Of a stretch of DNA of 64,000 nucleotides, positions 47,746 through 58,384 are shown in pieces; position 1 is the stretch's first letter, and the number at the start of each line of letters is the position of its first letter. Source of the DNA: Lentinus brumalis (lineage: Eukaryota > Basidiomycota > Agaricomycetes > Polyporales > Polyporaceae). A program made the position numbers and the translations under genes. The stretch lies in NCBI GenBank assembly GCA_001792895.1, contig MARA01000040.1, positions 186,001 through 250,000 of the forward strand, read 5' to 3'. Below the pieces are notes generated by a model. The model was not told the origin of the DNA and made no database searches. It saw only the letters and a program-made list of their open reading frames with translations.

Positions 47746-47790
47746 GAGACTCTCCGGGACTCGGTCCCTCCCAGCGGGTCCAATAGTCTG
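47746..47790 (-). repeat. Right terminal inverted repeat, copy B
   Basis: Identical to the right end of copy A. Confidence 0.85.
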
Positions 47791-47798
47791 CGGGCGCT
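47791..47798. repeat. Target-site duplication, right, copy B
   Basis: CGGGCGCT, identical to 38806-38813. Confidence 0.9.
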
Positions 47799-48297
47799 GT
47801 GCTTGCATCTTTCTCTTACACCGCCTCCACCACGGTCCCGCGCCCTCACTCGACGAAACCCGAAGAAAGATATCATTTGATGCCCCCGTTGCTACTCTCC
47901 CAGTGGTCCACTCTGCTCCAGAGTCTCGCAGGCCAAGCGTGCCATCACCATGCTGTCCACTGTCCCGACTCCCGAGGCCCAACCTCGTCGTCGCCCCGGG
48001 CCCGAGACGCCCTCGCCGTCTTCGTCTTTCCTCCTCCCTCCCCTTCCGTTCTTCTTCTTGAGTGCAGCCCGCGGCGGCGCACAAGCTGGTCTGTTACTGC
48101 TTTCGTTCATCTTCAGTGCTTCTTCCGGCTGGTCTGGAGCTTGCCCGACGCTCTCTGTTGCCCGTCTCGCGCCCTCTGTGTCCGTGTCTCGTTAGCTTGG
48201 AAGGAAGGATAGGGTCCCACGATGTTTGTTCAACGAGATGATGTTACGGGTCTCCAGGTGCGTCTGACAGCTCACTACGCGTCCGACGCGTCCAGGA
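47799..48297 (+). other. Upstream region and probable leader of the 7TM gene
   Basis: This is Pro/Ser-biased, pyrimidine-rich sequence on the plus strand, typical of a fungal promoter and leader. A frame starting at 47950 and an ATG at 48222 do not splice in frame into the receptor, so they are left out. Confidence 0.35.
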
Positions 48298-49621
48298 ATG
48301 ACCGGGTTGTGTCGCAAGCAGCAGCCCCCGCAGGACCTCACCGAGGTGAGGGTCTTCCTGGCGTTCCAGATCACGGGAGGTATCGGACTGCTCGCGGTCC
48401 TCCTCACAGCGCTGTTCGCGCCGAAGGTCTACCGACACTTTACGTGGCTCAACTTCTGCATAACGTGGTTGATATACTGCATCTCTTACATCTTGCTGTG
48501 AGTTGCGTCGCTTTGCCCTTGAAGTGCTGGCCTGACCCTTCTATCCGAACGAAGGGCCTTTACTGGGCAGCAGACGAGCCCGAAGCCTCCCTCGTACCCC
48601 ATATGCCTCACGCAAGCTTCGCTGATCTACGCTGCACCCGTGCTGTGAGTAGATCTTTTCTCGCAAAGACACCGGACCCTTGCAACATCGTCGCGGTGCT
48701 GACGTTCCTTCTACCAGTGTCGCGATGTCCACGTTCGCACTCGTGCTCCAGCTCTGGTTCACGCTCTCGAGCGCGATGCAGCCTCCGAAAATGCAGAAGA
48801 CCCAGCGCGACTGCTTCCGTAACACGATCGTACGTCCTCCACGAGGCTCGCAACTCGATACGCTGTCTGACACCTGCGCAGCTTCTGGTGGGCCCGTACG
48901 TTGCATGGCTCGGCTTCGTCATCGCCATCCTTGTGGTACGTCACTCCGTTGTCCACAGCCTCTTCCGACAGCCAATCTCGGAGAACAGATCGGAACACTG
49001 CACCCAAACACCGTCTCGCGCGCAGGCCACTTTGTGTACTGCACGATTGACGGCGGCAAGGCGTGAGTGCCGCAACTGTCTGCGCTTGTCGTGCTGCTCA
49101 TCTGATCCGTGCATTCTCCCCGTTCGCAGCGGTAATGTGACGGCCATCTTCGTCGCTGTAGTCCTCTTGGTCATGGTCGGTCTCGACAGTACGTGCACTG
49201 TTTCCACATCGAAGCGCGTGCTGACGTCCGGCGTGGCCACGTTGCACAGTATACATCGCGACGGTGCTCTACAGGAACTGGCGGGCCCTGCGCGGCTCAG
49301 ACCGTCCGGGCCAGCTGCCGTTCTCGCTCATCCTGCGCGTCTCGATCTTCAGCTTCGTCTGCGTGGTCGGGATCGGCTGTGCGTTCGTCTTCCTCTCAAA
49401 TGTCTCGTACTTTGCTGGGAACATCATCATCGCCCTCAGTAAGTTGGTTGATCCTTTCCCGTCGTTCTGCGGCGCTGATATGTTTGATCCTCAGTGCCTC
49501 TGATCGCGTTCCTCGTCTTCGGGACACAAAAGGTGGGCCTGTCCTCTATGACACATGGTTGTCTATCGCTGACCGTGTCATGCAGGACATTTTGGACGTG
49601 TGGCTCTTCTGGCGGCACTGA
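48298..49621 (+). CDS. Seven-transmembrane receptor-like protein (fungal GPCR type)
   Basis: About nine short exons join in frame. TM1 is FLAFQITGGIGLLAVLLTAL, TM2 NFCITWLIYCISYILL, then TSPKPPSYPICLTQASLIYA, a third helix STFALVLQLWFTLSSAM, a fourth LLVGPYVAWLGFVIAILV, an extracellular FVYCTID, a fifth NVTAIFVAVVLLVMVGLD, then VLYRNWRALRGSD (intracellular loop), a sixth LRVSIFSFVCVVGIGCAFVF, and a seventh IIIALVPLIAFLVFGTQKD. It ends WLFWRH at 49621. The order and loop pattern match a family of uncharacterised agaricomycete GPCR-like proteins. Ligand and G-protein partner are unknown. The start at 48298 leaves about 18 residues before TM1. Confidence 0.75.
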
Positions 49622-50182
49622 GAGCATCCGAGCTCCCCGTGAGCTCAGCTTCAGGCCGGGCGTTCTCTCTTCGTTCTTTGCCCTGTCCATATTTATCGCG
49701 CATCGCTCCTCCGTCTTCTGGTTCTCACTTTCCACTTCCTCCCTCGTCGCGCTTTTACCTCACCTCGCTTGGTTGTATGTACTATTACGGAGCGGCGCCC
49801 CTCGATTGAGTCGGGAGGCGCCGTGGGAGGAGGATCATGATAATGAGATGAGATGAGACGACGATCGCTTGTGTTCTCGGCTGGTTGGGCTGCAAGTTGA
49901 GAACCTCGAGAGACGACTTGTCGTATGTGATCCTTCCTATCTCCGCTCGAGGCTCGTTCTGAACGGCATTGCCTACAGGTTCGCTGGCGCAATACTCGAT
50001 CTCGTCTCAATCGGCCATTGAGTCTAGTGTGGTATGCCCCACGAAGGGCGAGTCTTTCTGTGTGCATTACAACTAGGATCTACGGTACGTCCTGTCATGG
50101 TATGGCCCTTCTCGCAGCGAAAGCTAGCAACTCCCGCGATTTCATCGTCGTTTTTCGCCCTCTCGTCGTCCCCTGCATCCCG
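49622..50182. other. Intergenic, inner edge of the right arm
   Basis: This is the 3' region of the receptor gene. From about 50,030 the sequence mirrors 15,540-15,620. No ORF is supported. Confidence 0.4.
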
Positions 50183-50575
50183 CTACAGCTTCCTCTGGCC
50201 CGCTGACGGCGTCCAACTCCCGCCAAAGCCCATTTTCGATGACAGCGCGCCGAACGCGCTCTCGTAGTCCTTCGGCTGCGATCTCGACTCGTCCTTCCGG
50301 GGCGCCTTCGCTTTCTCCGTCTCCTTCTCCTCCTTCGCCGCCTCCCGCTCCTGCGCCTCCGCCACCTGCGTGCTTCGGACGGGGACGGCCGTCACCGGGC
50401 CCCAGCCGTACTGCGTCTGCAGGGCGCCGAATGCCGCGGAATAGTCTTTCTGGGACGTGGATGGTGATGATGATGATTGTGTGTGTCGCAGCGGCGTTGA
50501 GGAGGATGCGCTCGCCGTGGTGGTCACGGAGACCATGGATGGGGTGGACGGGAATGATGAGGTGCGCGACGACAT
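50183..50575 (-). CDS. Small protein with two KDY..AFGAL motifs (right-arm copy)
   Basis: About 130 residues from the ATG at 50575: a Ser/Thr-rich N-terminus, KDYSAAFGALQTQYGWGP, a Glu/Lys/Arg-rich linker shorter than in the left copy, KDYESAFGALSSKMGFGG and a short tail SWTPSAGQRKL. The frame is clean. Both motifs are preserved while the linker has changed length and composition between the copies, which suggests that the motifs are the functional part. Function unknown. Confidence 0.7.
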   Translation of the reverse strand: MSSRTSSFPSTPSMVSVTTTASASSSTPLRHTQSSSSPSTSQKDYSAAFGALQTQYGWGPVTAVPVRSTQVAEAQEREAAKEEKETEKAKAPRKDESRSQPKDYESAFGALSSKMGFGGSWTPSAGQRKL

Positions 50576-50702
50576 CGTGAGTGGTAGTGGTGGTAGTGGT
50601 GTTGGCGGCGTGCGTGCTAGGTGAGTAGTCACGATGTTGGTGCAGCTGGGCCTGCTTGGTAGCTGAGATGATGTTGCAGGACTGCGGCGGTTCGGAACGC
50701 CC

Positions 50703-50708
50703 TTTATA
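50703..50708 (-). promoter_or_regulatory. TATA box of the right AFGAL gene
   Basis: TATAAAGGGCGTTCC is read on the minus strand, 128 bases before the ATG and identical to the left-arm block. Confidence 0.6.
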
Positions 50709-50763
50709 CCCCTCGTACCTCGCACACACTATTCATCGATAATCACCGCAGCCTGGTCCACTC

Positions 50764-51684
50764 GTGGATTTCAAGAGTCAACTACCGCCACCAGGAGCTC
50801 CGACGTCGGACGCGCTGGTGCTGTGCTCGCAATGCAGCCTCGAGACCTTCGCGCTACCGCCACTCGAAGATGCCCTCCGACCTATCCAATGAGCGGCCTC
50901 GTGGCACAGTCATCATCGTTGATCAAGGTACCGTTAAGGTCCCTTCCCTCGAGTCATGATGTCAATACCTCCGAAAGCCGCCCAAGCATCTCAGGCGCAC
51001 TCGCCCTGATACGATGCTCTCCATTCCGGTGCTGCACGGCGGTGCAAGTCCTCGTCAAGGTGATAGTCTGCAAGTGCGCCATGTCGGTGTCCTCCCGGGT
51101 AATGAAGGCCGATAGTTTCCGACGCCGCAGCGCTGTCGCGCCTGTGTGGTCAACACGACGTCTCCCCATATGCCGGAGCCCATGTCTTACGTACGTGCAC
51201 CTCCGCTCCTCTCCGGAGTCATGGATGCTGTACTCGGCGGCGATGTCCTCGGATGCCATTCCCATTCCTATTGCGGAGCGGGGCTCGATGTCTGCGCGCT
51301 TTGACTCTCCGCGGCCGGCGGTGCACCGTGGGACGCGGAAGCTCAGTGCTACTGAACGTTAACCTTCCAGCGGTGGCGCACAGCTCGTGTTCGAACGCGG
51401 TTTCTGGTTTTGAATACTGCGCAGGTGAGCCTTGCTCTACCGATCATCCGGTTCGGTGCTGAGAATTAGCTACTGATATTTCGTTATGTAGTTGCTCGCC
51501 GTGGCTGACGAGCCGATGAACGGGGGACCTGTCATGGTTGTGCGCATTCTTCTGTGAGTAATCTTCGTGAACACGTTCAATCTCTGAACCTTGTTGCAGA
51601 GTCACGGGGATCGGCCATGTTGGGATTGCAGAGAAGCATGTGGAGCGACAGCTAGCCTCAAAGCCGCTTCTGCGGTCGAGCTGA
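50764..51684 (+). pseudogene. Decayed gene, mirror partner of 13990-14878
   Basis: The first exon equivalent lacks the ATG: it reads GTG GAT TTC AAG where the left copy has ATG GAT ATC AAG. SQLPPPGAPTSDALVLCS and LETFALPPLEDALR are shared. The middle is broken in all frames. The last two exon-like pieces are better kept than on the left (LLAVADEPMNGGPVMVVRIL, intron 51553-51599, VTGIGHVGIAEKHVERQLAS, stop at 51684). No family is recognised. Each copy has lost a different part. Confidence 0.45.
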
Positions 51685-52009
51685 AGCGGCATGTAGGGGG
51701 CCTGCTGCACTTCGTGTGCGTCGTGAGGAATTCGGCGCTAGTATAGCATGTCAAGGATACTCCTCACGAAGATGCGAAATCAGCCCTGTCCAGAAAAGTG
51801 AGTGACTGTGAGGCCTCAATCGTCACCCACCCTGCTCTCTTGCAGCCGGTACCGCCGGCCCACGACATCATTCCTCAAGCTCCATATCTGAGGCCGTAAC
51901 ACGTCTCAGCTCGCGACATCATTGAGAAGGATCATGCGATCAATTTTCGCTCGAATCGCCGCCGCTGACATTCTCCTCGTCGTACGTAGATCTGAATGCC
52001 AACAATAAC

Positions 52010-53941
52010 ATGACCTTGTTGGTGGGTATGTTCTGTCGCCGCGTCTTGTGCCGGTCTGCTGATCGCAACGACCTTCAATTTCAGTACTCCGAACTTCGAA
52101 GAGCCTGGCAGCCCTTGCGAGATTGCTGCATGCCTAGTATGATCATTCTTCGGTACTTTCAGGCGAAATGCAAGAATGATTGTCCTGTGCTTTTTAGATC
52201 AGTCCAAAATGCAACCACAGCGCTGTCGGCGACTCCGCGAGCGCCTGACGCCCTCACTTATAAGCCGCTTCTGTGCCCGAACAGTACGTCGACACATTAC
52301 CTCTCCTCGCCACACATGACCGACTCTCTCTCAGACAACCTCTTGGCAAACCCTCTCCTCACCGGCATTGCTCACTTCGAGAGTCCTGCTCGACTTGTCA
52401 TAGGTGGCGGCCCAGAAGATGCTAGCTGGTACGATGTCAAGCTGGTGGAGCAACTGCTAACGGCCACGTCCAACCTCCACGAACTTTCCCTAGCAGTATT
52501 TCATGAGGACTGGGATCGACACCTTTCGTTCCGCAATTCCATCGCATCCATGACGGCCCTTCGTAGGGTTAAGCTCACTTCACTTCGCTATGCTACACTC
52601 GCAGTATTGCACCTGCCGGTCAGCGTCGAACATCTCACACTGTCGTTTGACGCCACATCTGCTGTCGGCTCGCCATCGGACGGGAATGGGGAAGGGAGAT
52701 CCACGTTTCCGCCGCTCCACAAGGTTGTCGCATCCTTGCCCAAGCTCAACACCTTGGAGTTGGAGCGCTTCGCCTCCGCAACTCCTTATACTTCAAAGTT
52801 GCCTACCTCATATACTAGTTTGCCGCATCTCATCTCGCTGAGTCTCTATCTCTCGGACGTCGGCTCACTTTGCATCGTTCACTTATGTCCCAACCTCTCC
52901 CACCTCTTCCTTCATCTGGAGGTTACCGAGGATTTCTGGAAAGCCGACGGTGAAACCGATGAAGCCGATGGAGCGGAGGATGTCGATGAAGAAGAGGATG
53001 TCGATGAAGAAGAGGATGTCGATGAAGAGGATGTCGATGAAGGAGACGTTGACGTTGAAGGAGTTCCACTCGGCAGCCCCACAAAGTGGGCTCATCTTCG
53101 CTCCTTGACAATTGTCAAACACGAAGACATTTTCGTTGTTGCGAAGCTTGGACTGCTAAGCCGCGTCAGTGAGCTGGAGGTTTTAGAGGGCTTCGACTTC
53201 GACTATGATCCGATTCAGGATGATTATGAGGAACTATCCCATTGGGACAAGGTCCTGGCAGACACCCGCCCACTCAGACTCTCTGCATCCGTCAACGTGG
53301 ACGCCAGAGGTCTCAGACTTCCGTGGTTGCCTAAGACCGAAGCATCCGCGGATTCCGAGCTGAGTTTGCGCCAGCTGGACCTACGAATCGACGTGGACTG
53401 GGCGTCCGTCATCGAGAACAACGCTGACCCTGGGCAATGGATAGTAAGCCTCCTCCTTCAGACCACTTCGAGCATCGCCGCTCACTGATTGGCTGACCCA
53501 CAGGAACAGCTCGCGGCCGCGTTCAAGGGAACTTCACTTTTGTGTATATGTATCTACAACCCGCGCCGCGAAGAACTCAAAGAGAACGGCAGCAGGCAGC
53601 TCCTCGACACACTCCTCGACACACTTCCTCAATATCTCGCGAATGTTGTCCCTACTCTTCGTCGGATCGGCATGGCGGACTTCTCCTTCTCCCCACTCCC
53701 ACCCTCTTATGACCAACACTTGGAACCCTCCACCCGACCTTGGCCTTCGGGGTGGGCTCGCGTTCCCATGCCGTCTTCCAACACATGGGTCCAATATACT
53801 GAAGGTGACAGCTGGACCATAGAGCATATCGAATCATGGAAGTGGTGGGACGTTGTGCAATTGGGTGAAGGGAGAACGCCCATTCCCGCTCCCGGAGATG
53901 GCGAGATTGGGCTCGACTTGTTTCTTGGAGATCGTTGCTGA
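52010..53941 (+). CDS. LRR protein of the F-box type, with acidic repeat
   Basis: Two exons (to about 53442, then from 53504) give about 620 residues. The first in-frame ATG is 52010; MTDSLSDNLLANPLLTGIAH at 52316 is a plausible alternative, since the first 100 residues have poor composition. Leucine-rich segments follow: LLTATSNLHELSLAVFHEDW, VSVEHLTLSFDATSAV, SLPKLNTLELERFASATPY, LPHLISLSLYLSDVGSL, then an acidic tract of repeated DVDEEE units, WAHLRSLTIVKHEDIFVV and LRQLDLRIDVDWASVI. After the intron: EQLAAAFKGTSLLCICIYNP, ending GLDLFLGDRC. I see no F-box; it may lie upstream or be missing. The architecture matches agaricomycete F-box/LRR proteins. A relic is in the left arm. Confidence 0.65.
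52976..53050 (+). repeat. Coding tandem repeat (acidic)
   Basis: GATGTCGATGAAGAAGAG is repeated about four times with shortened units, encoding DVDEEE. The left-arm relic has only a short GAA/GAC-rich tract here, so the array expanded or contracted after duplication. Confidence 0.65.
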
Positions 53942-54219
53942 GTGCCGTTCTCTGCTTGTAATCTGAAGAGTTGTATGACTGTATGAAGTAGCGGTGGCTG
54001 CGAAATTTCCTGTTCCACCTACATAGAAGGACATATCCAACTTCGGGATTACGTGCATCAGGCAGGTATCACACAATCACGACGAAGGGGCATGCGCGCA
54101 CACGGCGTAGACGTGAGATTGGAGCATTATACAGCTCGTACCATCATAGGATACGATACGTCCGCATAGTCTGAAGAATCCTGGCTATGTTATAGGAGTC
54201 CACCCGCCTATGTCTAGTT

Positions 54220-54844
54220 TCAGGCCGAGACGGGCTTTGGATCCCAGATCTGGAGATGAAGAAGTACGTCGTTGCACTCCGCCAGCGACACCTATAACAG
54301 AGTGGCATGAGATCCCTAGCCATTCAGCCGCAAGCACGAACACTCACGGGTACACCCCGCGCAGCCCTCCCAAGCGTGAGGCAGTTCCCGTCCGCGTTCG
54401 AGACCGTGGCAGGCGACTCGTTGACCGCCCAGAGCTGCGTCGCGTCCGCGGGGTCGCAGTCCGCGATGTAGAGCGTCTGGTTCGCAGTGCCGGGCACGAC
54501 GCCGTTCGCGGTGATGCAAAAGTCCCCGTACGCGATCTGCGTGGGCACGCCGGTGCCCTGCACAGGGAAGAGCGCGGTGATGTCCGCGGAGGAGCCGTCG
54601 CCCGCGAGGGCGGCGACGAGGTTCGCGCCGGCCGCGGCGAACTCGGGGGCGAAGACGAAGGAGGTGTCTGTGGTGTCGTTAGTGGTTGTTCTCGGTGAAC
54701 GGGAGGCGGGTGGGCGGGGTGAGCAGCTACGTACTTTGGCTGGAGAAGAAGTGCGCGGCAGAGCCTGCGGGGATGAAGTCGGCCGCGACGAAGGGTACCG
54801 GCGACGGCAGTCACGGCGGAGAAGAGGGCGGCGAACGACTTCAT
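54220..54844 (-). CDS. Secreted ricin-B-like beta-trefoil protein (right-arm copy)
   Basis: It has the same three-exon layout as 10503-11130 and nearly the same mature sequence (SSADITALFPVQGTGVPTQI, LYIADCDPADATQLWAVN, LQIWDPKPVSA). The signal-peptide exon differs: after MKSFAALFSAVTAVA there are four extra bases, which shift the frame through the rest of exon 1. A GT...AG pair inside exon 1 would restore the frame by removing 34 nt, but that is short for an intron. So the protein may have lost its secretion signal junction, or the gene may be dead. The rest of the frame is clean. Confidence 0.55.
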
Positions 54845-56155
54845 AGTTGTAGTACTAGTAGGTCCTGTAGGACTTACTATAAGTTCAGTAGGTGCTGGTG
54901 AGTGTGGAGACGAGGATTCGTGCTGGTACTTGATCGACGTGCGGCTCTTAATGTATATATGATCGTCCTTCCCCCCTACATAGATCATATTTTACGTCTG
55001 CCTAGGGGAGACTAGCTCTTAATAGGACGAGGTGCGGATGGCTACACCGGACGCTGAAACGGGTCAGTACAGGCTCGCGGCTTTGACCTCGATCGGTTCG
55101 GGCTCTATGGCTGAACACGCCGCCATCATGCATGTGCTCGCCGCGTGCGGTGGTTGGATGACCGTACATGCCTGGCCAGGCGAGCTGCAATGCGACGGAG
55201 GTATTTGTGGTGCGTACATACTGATCGTTGGTGCTGTGATAGACGTGGAGAGATTTAGGTCCCGACAGTCTGCTTACTGTATGCCGAGGTTGAGGTTGCT
55301 AGTGTGTAGCAATACGGGTCGATGCGCACGTCTCCGAGGCCCAAGTTGAAGGACTTACACTTTGCGCCGGCGGCAGCGGTGCGTTCGTCGTATGGCAACC
55401 TCAATATTCAGCTGAGCGTAGCAGCAGAGACAGATTTTGGATGACACACGAAGGCGGGGATTCGCAAAAGACAGAAGAGGCTTGAAGGTTGTATACCGGC
55501 ATGGACTGAGTTATGTAAGGCAGGATGCGGGCCGCGGTTCAACACACAGTGACATCGTGCAACGGTATGTGGTTCCGGGGAAGGAGGGATGAGTGGGAAT
55601 GCGACGCACCATGAAGGCCTGACTCGTGTACACTTTATTCTTCCTGACTCGTGTACACTTGAAACTTCCAGCAGTCCCGGCTTTGCAAAGTTCACTGGAT
55701 GGAATAGTGGAGATTTGTAGCGGCTGGATCCCAGGACGAAGAGAGTGAGGATGAAGCCGAAGTGTCCCGTGCAATGACGGCTAAGTGCATGCGTGCAGTA
55801 ACTGCAGTTGTCCCATAAAAGAGTAGGTCATGTTCGCGCAGGAATGTCTCTTCATCGACAGGACGAGGTAGTGCTGCATCCCACGCTGAAGACGGTCAGA
55901 GGAAGGAGCTCGCTGGAGCAGTGGCTATATGGGATCTTGACTAGGTCCAAACTCTCCATGTCGCATGTGCAGTTCCAGCGCACGAAGAGAGATAAGCAAG
56001 TCCTCGAGGGGCAAGTGCGCGATGCAGGAGGAGGCCGGAGATGGTTGGGAGACGCGTCGTCCCGGGGGCGTCCCGACTCGTAAGCCTATTTGCGTTGACC
56101 TCCACCGTCCCTCCGAGTCTACCACGTCCACATGTACCGCCTAGACTCGACACTA
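54845..56155. other. Intergenic stretch of the right arm
   Basis: No gene is supported. It mirrors 9.45-10.4 kb. A short direct repeat, GACTCGTGTACACTT twice within 55621-55660, is the only local structure seen. Confidence 0.45.
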
Positions 56156-56623
56156 GTCGTCCTCAATTTTGATAGTTTAGTTGGAGTGTAGATTCTGGGA
56201 AGACGAAAGAGGAAGGACACGAGGTGATGGCACTGATGGGACCCTACATTGAGGTTGCCCACAGCGGACTTCGAAACCTTCTACTTGTCTCCTGCCGCCA
56301 TACATGCATTGCAGTCCGGTGTGGGCATACAAGGGAGTCAATCCACCCGCAATGACCTTCAGGATACTTGATGTGAATTTTTGGAGCTCATAGGAGCCGC
56401 CAAACGGACGATGCTCGCTCGTGTGTACTCAGCTACTCCACTTGCGAGCCTCGTCTGCAAGAGGTCCGCCCACTGCCGCCCGTATTATCGGAATATCTCG
56501 AGGTTGTCTCGAGGTGAACTCTGCCTGTGCCGTTTGATTGTCGGGCTCCCATCACCTCGTGTCCTTCCTCTTTCGTACACCCAAAAACTACACTCGAACT
56601 AAACTATCAGAATTGAGGACGAC
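56156..56623. mobile_element. MITE with TA duplication, 468 bp
   Basis: The ends are inverted repeats of about 75 bp: the left begins GTCGTCCTCAATTTTGATAG and the right, on the minus strand, GTCGTCCTCAATTCTGATAG. Both run on to a shared CGAAAGAGGAAGGACACGAG. TA flanks both sides (56154-56155 and 56624-56625), as for Tc1/mariner-type elements. There is no ORF. The left arm lacks it and shows the uninterrupted site near 9415-9425. Confidence 0.8.
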
Positions 56624-56841
56624 TACTACTTCTGCGGATTACCAACTGCTGATAGTACTCATACGCCTCACTTTGCGCTGTGGGCCCGGCGATATTGCAA
56701 TTGCTTTCCAAGCTTACTGCGACTAGTATGCTCTGGGGATCGTGCTGAGCGACCCACTGGCAGGCCGCGTACAATTCAAGACAGGAGACGGTATCCACGA
56801 TGACGTGGACGCCATAGCACGTAGAGGGATCTTTGCGAGGA

Positions 56842-56848
56842 TATAAAG
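56842..56848 (+). promoter_or_regulatory. TATA box of the right-arm reductase
   Basis: TATAAAG is 61 bases before the ATG; the left-arm copy has GGATATAAGAGC at the same place. Confidence 0.5.
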
Positions 56849-56902
56849 ACTGATGAGCTTGCCAGTCGTCAGCACTCCATTCCTCTTCTCCTCATCTCCA
56901 CC

Positions 56903-58384
56903 ATGCCGACACAGAAGTCTCTCGTCCTCCCTGCAGCGCAAGCCAACTGGGAGGTCAAAGTCACCGACGTGCCCACCCCGGTCCCCAGGACGTTCTCGTC
57001 AAGATCGCCGCCACCGCCCTGAACCCGCTCGACTGGAAGATCCAGGCGTTCGGTCTGTACGTGCAGCAATACCCGTACATCGCGGGCTGCGAGGCCGCGG
57101 GCACTGTCGAAGAGGTCGGCGGCGAGGTGAAGAATTCCGCCAAGGGCGACAAGATGTACGTTCTCCTGTATTCGTGGCTATATGCGCCCAGTGCTGATGC
57201 ATTTTGCAGCCTCTTCCAAGGCGACTTCGCCAATACGCACGCCACGTTTCAGCAGTACTGCCTGGTCCCTGCGGAACGGACCTCGAAGGTGCGCATTGTC
57301 CTGCGGTGTCGCTACATGGCAGGCGTCGTGCCAGAACCGGTCGCGAGACATGATAGGGAAATCTCAATGGAGCTTGCGCTCCCGTAAGACCTTCGCTAGT
57401 CTCGCCAGCCAGACGTTAGGCTGCATAGGCGGGTGTGGGGTTGTCGCACCGCCTGACAGCGACTACTCGACACTTCCTTGCGACCGCTTTTGAGCGCCTG
57501 CCTGCCGTGCTATATGCTCTTCGATGTCGAGGCTGACAAGTCTCGCAGATTCCGGATAACATCTCCTTTGACCAGGCGGCATCAGTTCCGCTGGGTTTCG
57601 CCACCATCGCGACCGGGCTCTGGAGCCACCACTCGGATGCCAAGTCTGCGAATTGGCCCGCTCCGTGGGAGCAAGAGGGCTCAGCGAAGTTCGCTGGGAA
57701 GCCCGCCCTGATCCTCGGCGGCGCATCCTCCGTCGGACAGTACGGTACGCCTTTTCAACGCTGCAGCTCGTGGCATCCTCCTGACTTTGTGCAGCCATCC
57801 AGCTGGCGAAGCTGTCCGGGCACTCGCCCATCATCACCACGGCGTCCCCGCACAACACGGCCCTGCTCAAGTCCCTCGGGGCCACCCACGTCATCGACCG
57901 TTCTCGCGCCCCGAGGACGTCCTGCGCGAGATCCAGAAGGTCACAGGCGGCACGCCGATCGAGTACGTCTACGACCCCATCGCGACCGCGGACACACAGG
58001 TGCTCGCGTACGACGCCCTCGCTCCGGGCGGCACCCTCATCCTCACCCTGCCCCCCGCCATCCCGGAGGATAAGTTGAAGGACGGCGCTGGGAAGCGGGT
58101 CGTCGTGGTGTTCGGAAGCGTGCATGCTCCGTTCAACAGGGCGCTCGGCGTGGAGCTCTGCAGCCGTCTCACCGACTGGCTGCGAACCGGGGTCATCGTG
58201 GTACGTCTGTCTCTGGGGATCTTCGCTTGCGTGTCCGCTTGCTGACCGAGTGCATGTCTGCCAGCCGAACAGGGTGGAGGTGCTGCCCAAGGGCCTTGCA
58301 GGCATCCCAGAGGGGTTGGAGCGGCTAAAGCAGGGCGCGGTCAGCGGCACGAAGCTGGTTGTGCGCCCGCAGGAGACCCCGTAA
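56903..58384 (+). CDS. MDR reductase copy 1 of the tandem cluster, two frameshifts
   Basis: It has the same five exons as 7567-9169, from MPTQKSLVLPAAQANWEV to GTKLVVRPQETP. Two one-base losses break it: in the C-run 56976-56979 (before GPQDVLVKIAATALNPLDWK) and in the C-run 57909-57912 (before EDVLREIQKVTGGTPIEY). Everything else, including GGASSVGQY and AIQLAKLSGHSPIITTAS, is intact, and splice sites are conserved. Either a young pseudogene or, more likely given the pattern across the window, a functional gene with homopolymer errors. Confidence 0.7.

Larger units (their letters stand above)
38814..47790. mobile_element. KDZ-associated DNA transposon, copy B (8977 bp)
   Basis: Same element and orientation as copy A, offset 12,238 bp. 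I found one substitution (34163 A versus 46401 G) and one C-run length difference (five C at 34921, six at 47159-47164). The flanking duplication CGGGCGCT differs from that of copy A, which proves a separate insertion event. It landed between the membrane-protein gene and the 7TM receptor gene, about 500 bases upstream of the latter. Confidence 0.9.

Noticed and set aside
26576..47790. The two 9-kb identical blocks as a tandem segmental duplication or assembly artefact
   Set aside because: Each block has a different perfect 8-bp flanking duplication and identity ends exactly at inverted-repeat termini; a duplication or mis-join would not create that.
48222..49442. 406-residue plus-strand frame over the 7TM receptor
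   Set aside because: It runs through introns in the wrong frame; the spliced alternative gives seven hydrophobic helices in family order.
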